Shown one piece after another: positions 26,714 through 35,125 of a stretch of 64,000 nt of DNA. Source of the stretch: Streptomyces canus (GTDB lineage: Bacteria; Actinomycetota; Actinomycetes; Streptomycetales; Streptomycetaceae); NCBI RefSeq assembly GCF_001514145.1, contig NZ_KQ948674.1, positions 1 through 64,000 on the forward strand, in the 5' to 3' direction. The translations under genes were made by a program, and so were the position numbers. The notes below the pieces were generated by a model. That model had not been told where the DNA came from, did not search any database, and worked only from the letters and a program-made list of their open reading frames with translations. Position 1 is the stretch's first letter. The number at the start of each line of letters is the position of its first letter.

Positions 26714-26907
26714 GCGTCGCCCTTGATGCCTGCTGTCTCGTGCTGACGCTGCTGCCCGCGCTCCCCTGGGTGATGGCGGCCGTCGCCTGCGAGCAGGCTC
26801 GCTACAGCCTGCCGTCCGCCGGCTTCCGCGCCGACCAAGACGCCAGGGTGTCCGAGCCCTGGGCACCGGTGCCAGCCGGGGACCGCGAAGCGAGCAACGC
26901 GGCATGA
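26710..26907 (+). CDS. Small membrane protein (65 aa)
   Basis: GTG at 26710 overlaps the GH15 stop, and its own TGA overlaps the next ATG (26904), so it is translationally linked on both sides. Residues ~4-27 (ALDACCLVLTLLPALPWVMA) form one membrane helix, followed by a short polar tail. No family is recognised. The placement between GH15 and the first STAND gene argues that it is real. Confidence 0.5.
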   Translation: MSVALDACCLVLTLLPALPWVMAAVACEQARYSLPSAGFRADQDARVSEPWAPVPAGDREASNAA

Positions 26908-28988
26908 GCGGGAACCAGATCGGCGGCCAGGCCCGCCTGACGGGGTTCACGGTGCAGGCCGGCCGCATCTACGGAGGCGTCCACCACCACGTGTCGGCCG
27001 TGCCCTTGCCGATTCCCCGGCAGCTCCCGCCATGTGCGCGGCACTTCACGGATCGGGAAGCGGACCGGCGCGCCCTGGACGACGCGCGGGATGCTGGCGC
27101 TCGTCTCCATGTCATCAGCGGTATCGGCGGAGTCGGAAAGAGCGCGCTGGCCGTGCGATGGCTCTTGGACAGTGCCTACGACGGCGGTCAGTTGTACGTC
27201 GACCTGTCCGGCCCGGAGCAGTCCATCCGCCCCGAAGCGGTCCTGCGGCGATGGCTGCGAGCCTTCGGCATCGACCGTCCTCCCGCCCAACTCGGGGAGC
27301 TGACCGGTCTGTGGCGGTCGGTCACGGCTAGCCGGTCGGTCGCGGTCCTCATCGACGGTGCGACCGACGCCGGACAGGTCCGCCCGCTTCTGCCGGCCGC
27401 AGAAGACAGTTCGACCGTGGTGACCAGCCGGAGCGCCCTGGCGGACCTGGCCGTTGACGGCGCCGTTTGCCACCCGCTGCGGCCCCTCGCCCAGCAGGCA
27501 GCCATCCAGCTCCTCGCCTCCCTCGCGGGACAGGACCGGATCGAGGCCGCACCCCTCGACGCCGCCCGCCTGGCCGACCGGTGCTTTCGCCTTCCGCTCC
27601 CGCTGGTCCTGGTCGGCGCCCGCCTGGCTTCGCGCCCCCAGCACTCCGTCGCCGCCATCACCGATGGCCTGGCTCACCGCGGCCTTCCCGCCGACACCTA
27701 CCGTGAGGACCCCGCCCGCATGATCACCAACACGGCACTCGACGGCGCCTACCAGGAGCTGGAGGAGGAGGCGCAGCGTATCTACCGCTGGTTGGGCCTG
27801 CTCCCGACCGGCGACGTCGACCCGGACCTGACAGCGGCGGTCTGCGAGCTGCCGCCGGCGCGGGCGGTGCGGGGGCTGGAAATCCTCGCCGAAGAGCAGC
27901 TCCTGGAGCCGCTGGCCGAGCGCGGCGGCCGCGCCCGGTACCGGCTGATCCCCTCCGCCCGCGACCACGCCCGGCAGCTGGCGCTCCAGCACGACCCGGA
28001 AGAGGAACGCGTCCTTGGACTGCGCCGTCTCTGCGAGTGGATGCTGGCGATCTCCACGCAGGCCCAGCTCCGCCTCACCCCGGCTCAGGCAACCCTCTGG
28101 CAGTCGACGGTGACCGAACTGCCGCCCGATCAGGCCCCCTTCCACGGCGACGGTGAGGCTCTGGCTTGGCTGGAGTCGCACGAGGGGCACCTCCTGGAAG
28201 TGCTGCGCGCGGCGGAGGCCGCCGGCTGGGACGACCTGGTGTGGCCGCTGGTCGACACTTTCTGGCCGCTGTTCCTTCGACGGCACCCCTACGAGCTGTG
28301 GGCGGCCGCCCACGAGATCGGACTCGCTGCCGCGCGCCGCGCGGGCAACGCGGCGGCGGTACGGCAGATGCTTCTCTCCGGGGCGATCGGCCTGAATGCG
28401 GCGGGGCGGGTGGTGGACGCCATCCGCTGGTACGGCGAGGCGTGTGACGCGGCCCGCGATGCGGGCGATCTCCGGGACGAGGGCCAAGCGCTCCTTGGCC
28501 TGGGCTCGTGCCACAGCGACGCCGGGATGCCGGAGCAGGCCCGTCCGTTTCTGACCCGGGCCATCGCGCTGTGGCGTTCCTGCGGCTACCCGCGCGGGGT
28601 CGCCCTGGCGAACATCATCCTGGGCGAGATCGACCTCGCCGAGGCCCCCGGCCGCGCGCTGGAGGTGTTCGCCGAGGCGCGCGCCGACCTGCTGGAGGTC
28701 AACGATCCGTACGACGCCGCCCGCGCACTCACCCTCCTGGGCCACGCCCGGGTTCTGACCGGCGACGCTGAGACCGGCATCCGCGAGATGATGTCGGGTC
28801 TTGCCGCGCTCGCCGACGCCGGCAGCACCCGCTGGCAAGCCCGCGCGCTGGAATGGCTCGGTGACGCGCACCGCGGCACGGGCGATGCCGTCCAGGCACG
28901 CGAGTACTACCAGCAGGCCGAGCGGCTGTATGAGGGGATGCGCCCGGCCGACGCCGAGCGGGTCCGCGCTCTGGCGGCCGGCCTGTGA
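26904..28988 (+). CDS. STAND/NB-ARC ATPase with C-terminal TPR-like repeats (copy 1)
   Basis: 694 residues; ATG overlaps the preceding stop. A short N-terminal GGQARLTGFTVQAGRIYGGVH element, common in Streptomyces STAND proteins, is followed by the NB-ARC domain: Walker A GIGGVGKS (73-80), Walker B-like VAVLIDGATDA, sensor STVVTSRSALADL and the GLPL-like FRLPLPLVLVGARLA. A winged-helix region follows, then ~300 residues of helical TPR-like units (EGQALLGLGSCHSDAGMPEQARPFLTRAIALW). No effector domain is fused. STAND ATPases oligomerise on sensing a trigger; several are anti-phage sensors (Avs) and others regulators. A paralogue follows with a GTGA overlap. Confidence 0.85.
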   Translation: MSGNQIGGQARLTGFTVQAGRIYGGVHHHVSAVPLPIPRQLPPCARHFTDREADRRALDDARDAGARLHVISGIGGVGKSALAVRWLLDSAYDGGQLYVDLSGPEQSIRPEAVLRRWLRAFGIDRPPAQLGELTGLWRSVTASRSVAVLIDGATDAGQVRPLLPAAEDSSTVVTSRSALADLAVDGAVCHPLRPLAQQAAIQLLASLAGQDRIEAAPLDAARLADRCFRLPLPLVLVGARLASRPQHSVAAITDGLAHRGLPADTYREDPARMITNTALDGAYQELEEEAQRIYRWLGLLPTGDVDPDLTAAVCELPPARAVRGLEILAEEQLLEPLAERGGRARYRLIPSARDHARQLALQHDPEEERVLGLRRLCEWMLAISTQAQLRLTPAQATLWQSTVTELPPDQAPFHGDGEALAWLESHEGHLLEVLRAAEAAGWDDLVWPLVDTFWPLFLRRHPYELWAAAHEIGLAAARRAGNAAAVRQMLLSGAIGLNAAGRVVDAIRWYGEACDAARDAGDLRDEGQALLGLGSCHSDAGMPEQARPFLTRAIALWRSCGYPRGVALANIILGEIDLAEAPGRALEVFAEARADLLEVNDPYDAARALTLLGHARVLTGDAETGIREMMSGLAALADAGSTRWQARALEWLGDAHRGTGDAVQAREYYQQAERLYEGMRPADAERVRALAAGL

Positions 28989-31255
28989 CCGCGGCACAGC
29001 CCGCATCTGGTGAGAGCGCCTGTCCGGCCCCGGCCGCAGGCCTGATCCAGCCGGGCACCGCCAACATCATCTCAGGCGGCACCCTGGTGGGGCCCACCGT
29101 CCAGGCCGGCCTCATCCACGGCGGAGTCCACGTCCACGCAGCACGCGCCACGCTGCCCGTCCCCCGCCAGCTGCTGCCGGTGCCCGCCGCGTTCACCGAC
29201 CGGATCGACGACGTGCAGCGGCTGACGGCCCGCCTGGACCGGATGCCCGTCGGTTCCATCGGGATCGCTGTGATCAGCGGGCCGAGCGGCATCGGCAAGA
29301 GCGCGCTGGCGACGCGGCTGCTGCACGAGCTCAGCGATCGGTTTCCCGGCGGACAGCTGTATGCGGATCTTCGCGGCTATGCGCCCGAATCCCTGGCCCG
29401 GCCCGCGGAGATCCTCGGCCGCTTCCTGCGCGCACTGCGTCCGGACGCGCGGCCCGCGGCCGTCGAGGAGACAGCGACGTGGTGGCGTTCGGTCACAGCC
29501 GAGCGGCCGATGGGCATCCTGCTCGACAACGTCGTGGACGCCGACCATCTCCGCGCGCTCCTGCCCGGCGGGAGCGGCCACATCATCGTGGCCACGAGCC
29601 GGGAGCACCTGGCGAGCCTCGCCGGTGACGGCGCGGTCCTCCACCGCCTCGGCCCTCTCGATCCGGCCGCTGCCCTGGAGTACCTGACCTTCTGCCTGGG
29701 CGAGGACCGGATCGGCCGGGAACCTGCGGCTGCCCGGGAGATCGCCAACCTGTGCGCCGGGCTGCCGATGGCACTGGCACTGGCGGTCACCGAGCTGGCA
29801 GCACATCCCGGCCGCTCCCTCGCCGCGATGACGACGACGCTCAGCGGCAACCACAACCTGCTGCGTCGCTCCCGTCCTTCACTCAACCGTCAGGAGGCGG
29901 CCGTGTCCGCGGCCCTCGATCACGCGTATGCGGCGTTGCCGGGCGATACCCCGGCCGCCATGGTGTACCGCCGTCTGGGCAGCCTGTTCGTTCTGGACGT
30001 GGACGCGGCGCTGACCGCTGCCGTCTGCGGCCTCACCCATGCGGACGCCGCAGAGCAGCTCCGGGTCTTGCGGGCCGCTCACCTCCTCGAGTCTGTTCCC
30101 GGCCGCGAGCACCCGGTGCGCGGAGCCGTCTACCGGTTCCACGACGCGGCCCGCGTCCACGCGCGAAGCCAAGCCCAGGCCGAGGCCGCCGGCGGCGAAC
30201 TCGACGAGGTCCTGCGCCGAGCCCTGGACTTCTTTCTCGCCAACACCACCGCGGCCGAGGCCATCGTTACGCCCACGCACCGCATCGTCGCCCGCGACTA
30301 CGCCCATCCGCTCGTGGAGCCGCTCGCCTTCGACGGCGAGGAGGGGACGGCCCTGGCATGGCTGGTTGCGCAACGGGACAACCTGTTTGCGGCGATCCGC
30401 GCGGCCCACGCTGGGCAGCTCGACACCTCGCTGTATCAACTGGCGCATGCCCTATGGCCGTTGCTGAGGGCCACGCACGACTATCCCCTGTGGTTCGAAT
30501 CCCACTCACTCGGGCTTCAGGCCGCCCGCCGCTGCGGAGACCGGGTTGCCGAGCGGGAACTGCTGGGCACCTCGGCGGTGGGGCTGCGCGGCGCCGGGCG
30601 TTTCGATCAGGCCGCACAGGCGTTCACCGAGGTCCTCTCGCTCGCCCGTGCCGACCAGGACCAGCGCGCTGAGGCGCAGGCGCTGCACGAACTCGGCTCC
30701 GTTGCCCTGGAGACCGACCGGCTGGGAGAGGCCGAGTCCCTCCTCCTCGAGGCGAGGGCGCTGCGGGTAGCCCTCAGCCGCACCAGCCAGGAGAAACGGG
30801 ACCGCATCACCTTCCAGCGCAGTGTGGCGATCACCGACGTCTGCCTGGGGCAGGTCCTCCTCAAGGCCTGCCGCCCGGCTGAGGCCATCGAGACGCTCGC
30901 CTCAGCCCGCAGCACCCTGCTCGACGTTCGCGATCCCCTCGACGCCGGCCGAGATCTCGACACCCGGGATCCGCTCGATGCCGGCCGGGCACTCGCCTGG
31001 CTCGCCCGCGCCTACGCCGAGGCGGGCGACCTCACAGCAGGCGAAGCGCAGGGCCGGGACGCCGTCGCCGAGTTCGACCAACTCGACGTCACCCGCTGGC
31101 GCGCCCGCAGCCGCGAGCTGCTCGGCCACACCCTCCACGCTGCTTCCAAGCGGGACGAAGCGCGCGCCAGTTACCGGGAGGCCATCCAGCTCTACGAGCG
31201 GGTGAGCCGCCGCGACGCCCGCCGGGTGCAGCAGGCCCTGAGCCGAGCCGCCTGA
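28985..31255 (+). CDS. STAND/NB-ARC ATPase with C-terminal TPR-like repeats (copy 2)
   Basis: 756 residues; GTG overlapping the stop of copy 1. Same design: N-terminal ANIISGGTLVGPTVQAGLIHGGVHV element, NB-ARC with Walker A GPSGIGKS (99-106), Walker B-like MGILLDNVVDAD, sensor HIIVATSREHL, GLPMALALAV, winged helix, then TPR-like repeats. It contains a tandem 12-residue duplication (LDVRDPLDAGRD then LDTRDPLDAGRA). No nuclease, TIR or protease domain is attached. It ends 112 bases before the helicase-cas operon on the same strand, so shared transcription or function is possible but not shown. Confidence 0.85.
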   Translation: MTAAQPASGESACPAPAAGLIQPGTANIISGGTLVGPTVQAGLIHGGVHVHAARATLPVPRQLLPVPAAFTDRIDDVQRLTARLDRMPVGSIGIAVISGPSGIGKSALATRLLHELSDRFPGGQLYADLRGYAPESLARPAEILGRFLRALRPDARPAAVEETATWWRSVTAERPMGILLDNVVDADHLRALLPGGSGHIIVATSREHLASLAGDGAVLHRLGPLDPAAALEYLTFCLGEDRIGREPAAAREIANLCAGLPMALALAVTELAAHPGRSLAAMTTTLSGNHNLLRRSRPSLNRQEAAVSAALDHAYAALPGDTPAAMVYRRLGSLFVLDVDAALTAAVCGLTHADAAEQLRVLRAAHLLESVPGREHPVRGAVYRFHDAARVHARSQAQAEAAGGELDEVLRRALDFFLANTTAAEAIVTPTHRIVARDYAHPLVEPLAFDGEEGTALAWLVAQRDNLFAAIRAAHAGQLDTSLYQLAHALWPLLRATHDYPLWFESHSLGLQAARRCGDRVAERELLGTSAVGLRGAGRFDQAAQAFTEVLSLARADQDQRAEAQALHELGSVALETDRLGEAESLLLEARALRVALSRTSQEKRDRITFQRSVAITDVCLGQVLLKACRPAEAIETLASARSTLLDVRDPLDAGRDLDTRDPLDAGRALAWLARAYAEAGDLTAGEAQGRDAVAEFDQLDVTRWRARSRELLGHTLHAASKRDEARASYREAIQLYERVSRRDARRVQQALSRAA
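30920..30991 (+). repeat. Tandem 36-bp duplication inside the second STAND gene
   Basis: Two adjacent 36-base copies (30920-30955 and 30956-30991) encode near-identical 12-residue units and keep the frame. The first STAND gene has only one corresponding unit (LLEVNDPYDAARA), so the duplication arose in copy 2. Confidence 0.8.
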
Positions 31256-31367
31256 GCACCCGACCGGGCCGCCACGCCCCAACCACATCCCAACAGAGCG
31301 CAGACCACACAGTCGGCTCAGTTATCGACCGCCCGCCACGCGGTGAAACTACGGAGAGTTCAGTTCG

Positions 31368-33134
31368 TTGGAGATATCGTCGCCCGCCCTGGTGGAGGGC
31401 CCGCAGCCGCTTCCGGCCCAACCCGGCCGTCCGCCCGGCGCCACAGGCCGGGACCAGCCGTACCACGTGCTGACCACGGGGTGTCCGCCGTACCCGGGCG
31501 TCGCCCGGCACGCCAGGTGGGGCCTGCCGGTCTACCGCGGGCGGCGGCTTCCGCCCGCACTCGCCGACTTCGCCGCTCCCCGCCACTCGTGGGAGCGGCT
31601 GGTCCAGGACGTCCTCAACGGCGTACCACCGGCGTCGGCGCGGGAGCGGAAACAGCCGGAGCTGCGGGACTACCAGCGGCCCCGGGTGGAGAAGATGCGG
31701 GCCGCGTACTCCTTGGGGGCTCCGGGCTTTCTGCTGGCCGATCCGACCGGGTCCGGCAAGACGCCGATGGCCATCACCACGGTGTCCGGCCTGCCGGTGC
31801 AGCTGGTGCTCGTGGTGACCAAGCTCAGCGTGGTGCCGGCCTGGAGGGCCGCGATCGACTTCTTCGGCACCGGCGCGCAACGCTGGGTGGTGATCAACCC
31901 CGAGCAGATGTGGAGGCTGTTCGAGCACCCGTGGCATCCGCTGGCGACGCTTCCCGTGGACGAGGCCGCAGCGATCGCGGCGCAGTCGGGGCGGTGCCGG
32001 GTCGACTTCGGGGCGGTGATCACGGACGAGTCCCACATTCTCGCGGACCCGATGTCGATCCGCTCGCGCCTGCACGCCCGGATCATGGACCGGGCGGACG
32101 GAGAGCGTCCCTGGTGGCTGCGGCTGTCGGCGACTCCCTTCACCGCTCCGCACGAGACGCGCTACGTCGCCGACCTGATCGCGCACGTCACCGGCGCCGA
32201 GGAGCCGGGCGATGTCGACCGCAGTGCCTATCTCGACTGGCTGCGCGAGTGCGGGTTCGAGCTGATTACCGATACCGGCGGCCGGTGGCACCACGTCGAC
32301 AACGCCCACGATGTGGAGCGGGTCAAGGAACTGCTCTACGACAGTGCCGTCGGGGCGAGTTCCTCCCCCCAGGAACTCGGGCTGCCGGACCAGGCCCGCG
32401 AGCTGCGCCCGGTGGAGCTGTCGGCGGACGACCGCCGCAAGTACGCGCAGGCGTGGCACGAGTTCCGCCAGGAGGTCGGTCTCGCCACCGACGATGAGAC
32501 CGCGCTGCACGGCGACGGGCGGCAGGCCGCGCTGCGCCGAGTGCAACGGGCCTCCTTCCTCAAGACGGCTCATGTCGCCGCGGTCGTCGCGGACCTCGTC
32601 GCGGAGGGCTACCAGGTCTGCGTCCCCACCTGGTTCCTGGAGACGGTGCACGCGCTGGTCGAGCACATCTCATGGGAGCTCAAATCCCGCGAACTGCCCC
32701 ACCGGGTCGTGGACATCACCGGTGAAGACGTCGGCCTTCGGGAGCGCAAGCGGCAGGCCTTCCAGCTGGGCCGGTGCAAGGTCGTGGTCTTCAACGCGCT
32801 GGAAGGAATCAACCTGCACGCCGGCGAGCGCAATCTCGACGGCGAAGGCACCCACGCCACCACCGCGCCCCGGGCCACGGTGGTCGCGGACGTCCTCACC
32901 GGCGGCAAGCGCACCCTGCAGGCCGAAGGACGCGCCTCGCGCGACGGACAGCACGCCCTGGCGGTCTACGTCTACGTCCCCGGAACGACCGAGGAGGCCT
33001 GGCTGGCGCGGATGCTGCGATCCGCGGCCAACACCCAGGCCCTGGCCCGCACGAGCGCGGACGCCAGAGCGCTCACCGAACTCGCCGACCAGCTCGACGC
33101 GCACGCCGGCACGACCGCGGAGGTGCCGGCATGA
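31368..33134 (+). CDS. SNF2-like superfamily 2 helicase/translocase of the cas operon
   Basis: 588 residues from TTG at 31368 (GGAG 12 bases upstream; start uncertain). Helicase motifs are clear: Walker A DPTGSGKT (125-132), Walker B TDESH (219-223), motif III RLSATPF (252-258), and motif VI TLQAEGRASRDGQ in the C-terminal RecA domain, the QxxGRxxRxGQ form typical of SNF2-type enzymes. No HD nuclease domain and no Cas3-like architecture (usually ~850-950 residues with N-terminal HD). Its stop overlaps the cas8e start by ATGA, so it belongs to the cas operon. It may replace the translocase part of Cas3, or remodel Cascade-bound DNA. Nuclease activity would have to come from elsewhere. Confidence 0.85.
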   Translation: MEISSPALVEGPQPLPAQPGRPPGATGRDQPYHVLTTGCPPYPGVARHARWGLPVYRGRRLPPALADFAAPRHSWERLVQDVLNGVPPASARERKQPELRDYQRPRVEKMRAAYSLGAPGFLLADPTGSGKTPMAITTVSGLPVQLVLVVTKLSVVPAWRAAIDFFGTGAQRWVVINPEQMWRLFEHPWHPLATLPVDEAAAIAAQSGRCRVDFGAVITDESHILADPMSIRSRLHARIMDRADGERPWWLRLSATPFTAPHETRYVADLIAHVTGAEEPGDVDRSAYLDWLRECGFELITDTGGRWHHVDNAHDVERVKELLYDSAVGASSSPQELGLPDQARELRPVELSADDRRKYAQAWHEFRQEVGLATDDETALHGDGRQAALRRVQRASFLKTAHVAAVVADLVAEGYQVCVPTWFLETVHALVEHISWELKSRELPHRVVDITGEDVGLRERKRQAFQLGRCKVVVFNALEGINLHAGERNLDGEGTHATTAPRATVVADVLTGGKRTLQAEGRASRDGQHALAVYVYVPGTTEEAWLARMLRSAANTQALARTSADARALTELADQLDAHAGTTAEVPA

Positions 33135-35125
33135 GCGGGCGTCCGAGCTTCAGCCTCGCCCAGCGCCCCTGGATCACCGCCCTCGACGACACGGGCCGCA
33201 CCCTGTTGTGTTCCCTGGCCGAGGTGTTGGAGAACGCCGGCCGCCTGCGGCTCGGGGCCCCCGACCCCCTGCTGTGGGGGGCCACCGCCCGCCTGCTGAC
33301 AGCCGTCGCCTACAGCGCGGGCTGCGCGCCCACCGACGACACCGCCTACTGGGACAACATCAACGCCGGCATCGACCTGTCCGCGGCCGTGGCGTGGGTG
33401 CACGACCACGCGGCGGACTTGGACCTGTTCGCGCCCGACCGGCCGCTGTTCCAGGACGCCGCCCTCCACGGCCTCGCGGGTCTTCCCGAGGCGACCGTGC
33501 CGGTGCTGTATCTCGACCTGACCGCGGCGAGCGGGCGCCCGCTGCTGTCCGACCACCGCCACCTGCACACCTCCGTTCCCGTCGACGGGCGCCGGGCCGC
33601 GGAGCTGCTGCTGGTCCAGCAGACGTGGGCGGTGGGCGGGCGGATCTCCGCCAAGACTGCCGTGTTCGGCCCGGGCTGCAACTTCGGCCGGCCGACCGCT
33701 GCTTCCGGCGGCGTGATGTGGCAGCCAGCCGGGAGCGTCGCCGAGATGCTTGCCTGGCGGCTCATGCCCGTGTCCGGCGGCCCCGGCCGCGGGCAGTGGA
33801 CCTACACGCCGCGCGTTGCGGGCACCGCCGAGTTCTTGCCCGAGAGCGAGTGCGACGGCCTGAACTGGATGACCCGGCGCATGCTGCTGCTGCCCGACGC
33901 CGACGGCATGGTCGCCCGGGCGATGGTGTCCGCCACGGCAGCCGCGACGTCGTCGGCACCGAGCAGGGCAAACAGCTGTCCGCGGAAGGGATCGCCTCCG
34001 ACGACGACGTCGCCCCGCTGCTGGCGTTGTGGAGCACGGCCCCGCCGGGCAGTTGGGCCCATGCCGCGCGCACGGCGATCACCGCGACCGGCCGGGCGCC
34101 CGACGTGGTGGCCATGGGGCCTGGCCACGAGCAACCGGAAGATCCTTCACCAGCAGCTGATCCACATTCCGGGCTCGGCTTTGGCCGATCCGCGTAGCCC
34201 GGACGCTGCCTTGGCCGTCATGTCCTTCCGGCGGCGGGCAGCCCGCGTGACACCCAGCCGCCGCGACGACCCGGCCACCGGGACGGTCCTGCCGCCCGCG
34301 TTCGGGTCCTCCGCCCTGCTCCAGGAGGATTTCTTGAACCTGCCCGGCCCCCAGCGGGACCAGCTGCTGTTCCAACAGGCCACGTCCGCGCCCAGTGGCG
34401 ACCCCGTCCGTGACGGTATGCGCACCGCGGCACTGGCCGCCGCGGCCCTGACCGGGACGGGCGCCGAAGACGACGACCTGTTCACCGAGGTATCCCGTCC
34501 GCCCTCGCTGCCCTCGCCCGGTGCCGACGACAGCCCTGGACAAAATCCCGCGTACGCCGACTCTCCCGGGCAGGCCCTGGCGGTGCAGATGGGCCGGTGG
34601 CTGGCCAGCTCGCACATGCGCTCCGTGGTCTCCGATCTGGAGCGCTGGGCCAGAAACCCTCAGCCGGACAACCCGGCGATCGCCCTGGTCACCCGGCCGC
34701 TCGCCCCCGAGCACCACCAGGCCGCTCTCCAGACCGCCGCGCTGATGGCCGTCCATCACCGCACCAACCGGCGTGCCCCGCTCTACGGCAGGGCAGACCT
34801 CCCCCGGCTCATGCGGGCCTTCGGTTCCGGCGGGCGCTTCGGCCCCGCCCACCCCGCCACCCGCGCCACCCTCCAAGTCATGGTCCGCACCACCTCCGTC
34901 GACGCCCTGCGCCCCCACCTCGGCCGGCTGATCCGCTACGCGGCCAGCCGGCAGATGGCCCCGCGCTGGAGCAGCCTCTTCGACGACCTCGCCGGCTGGG
35001 ACCGCGAGGTACGCGAGCGCTGGTCCCAGCTGTTCTTCACCGCCCCCACCCGGCGCACCGCACCCCCATCCGGCGCCACCACCCCGACCGTGAACGACCA
35101 GGACAAGGACCCGATCACCGCATGA
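33131..35125 (+). CDS. cas8e: Cas8e (Cse1/CasA) fused to a Cas11e (Cse2)-like domain
   Basis: 664 residues; ATG overlapping the helicase stop, GGAGG upstream. Residues 1-260 match Cse1 (DPLLWGATARLLTAVAYSAG, LDLFAPDRPLFQDAAL, SGRPLLSDHRH, AAELLLVQQTWAVGGRI). Residues ~470-650 resemble Cse2 (RPLAPEHHQAALQTAALMAV, VDALRPHLGRLIRYAASRQM, LFDDLAGWDREVRERWSQLFF); no separate cse2 exists. Between ~33929 and ~34118 codon bias and Cas8e-like sequence switch to another frame (EQGKQLSAEGIASDDDVAPLL), then return, which implies two compensating single-base indels in C and G runs. These are either sequencing errors or a real altered ~63-residue segment. Cas8e normally recognises the PAM and Cse2 forms the Cascade belly. 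Confidence 0.85.
   Translation: MSGRPSFSLAQRPWITALDDTGRTLLCSLAEVLENAGRLRLGAPDPLLWGATARLLTAVAYSAGCAPTDDTAYWDNINAGIDLSAAVAWVHDHAADLDLFAPDRPLFQDAALHGLAGLPEATVPVLYLDLTAASGRPLLSDHRHLHTSVPVDGRRAAELLLVQQTWAVGGRISAKTAVFGPGCNFGRPTAASGGVMWQPAGSVAEMLAWRLMPVSGGPGRGQWTYTPRVAGTAEFLPESECDGLNWMTRRMLLLPDADGMVARAMVSATAAATSSAPSRANSCPRKGSPPTTTSPRCWRCGARPRRAVGPMPRARRSPRPAGRPTWWPWGLATSNRKILHQQLIHIPGSALADPRSPDAALAVMSFRRRAARVTPSRRDDPATGTVLPPAFGSSALLQEDFLNLPGPQRDQLLFQQATSAPSGDPVRDGMRTAALAAAALTGTGAEDDDLFTEVSRPPSLPSPGADDSPGQNPAYADSPGQALAVQMGRWLASSHMRSVVSDLERWARNPQPDNPAIALVTRPLAPEHHQAALQTAALMAVHHRTNRRAPLYGRADLPRLMRAFGSGGRFGPAHPATRATLQVMVRTTSVDALRPHLGRLIRYAASRQMAPRWSSLFDDLAGWDREVRERWSQLFFTAPTRRTAPPSGATTPTVNDQDKDPITA

Noticed and set aside
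26802..29006. Minus-strand open frame of 734 codons opposite the first STAND gene
   Set aside because: Antisense shadow in GC-rich DNA; the plus strand carries clear NB-ARC motifs.
31368..33134. Calling the helicase Cas3
   Set aside because: It has no N-terminal HD nuclease, is far shorter than Cas3, and motif VI is of SNF2 type.
33131..35125. cas8e as a pseudogene
   Set aside because: The two frameshifts compensate, the frame stays open to the end, and the downstream cas genes are intact and coupled.
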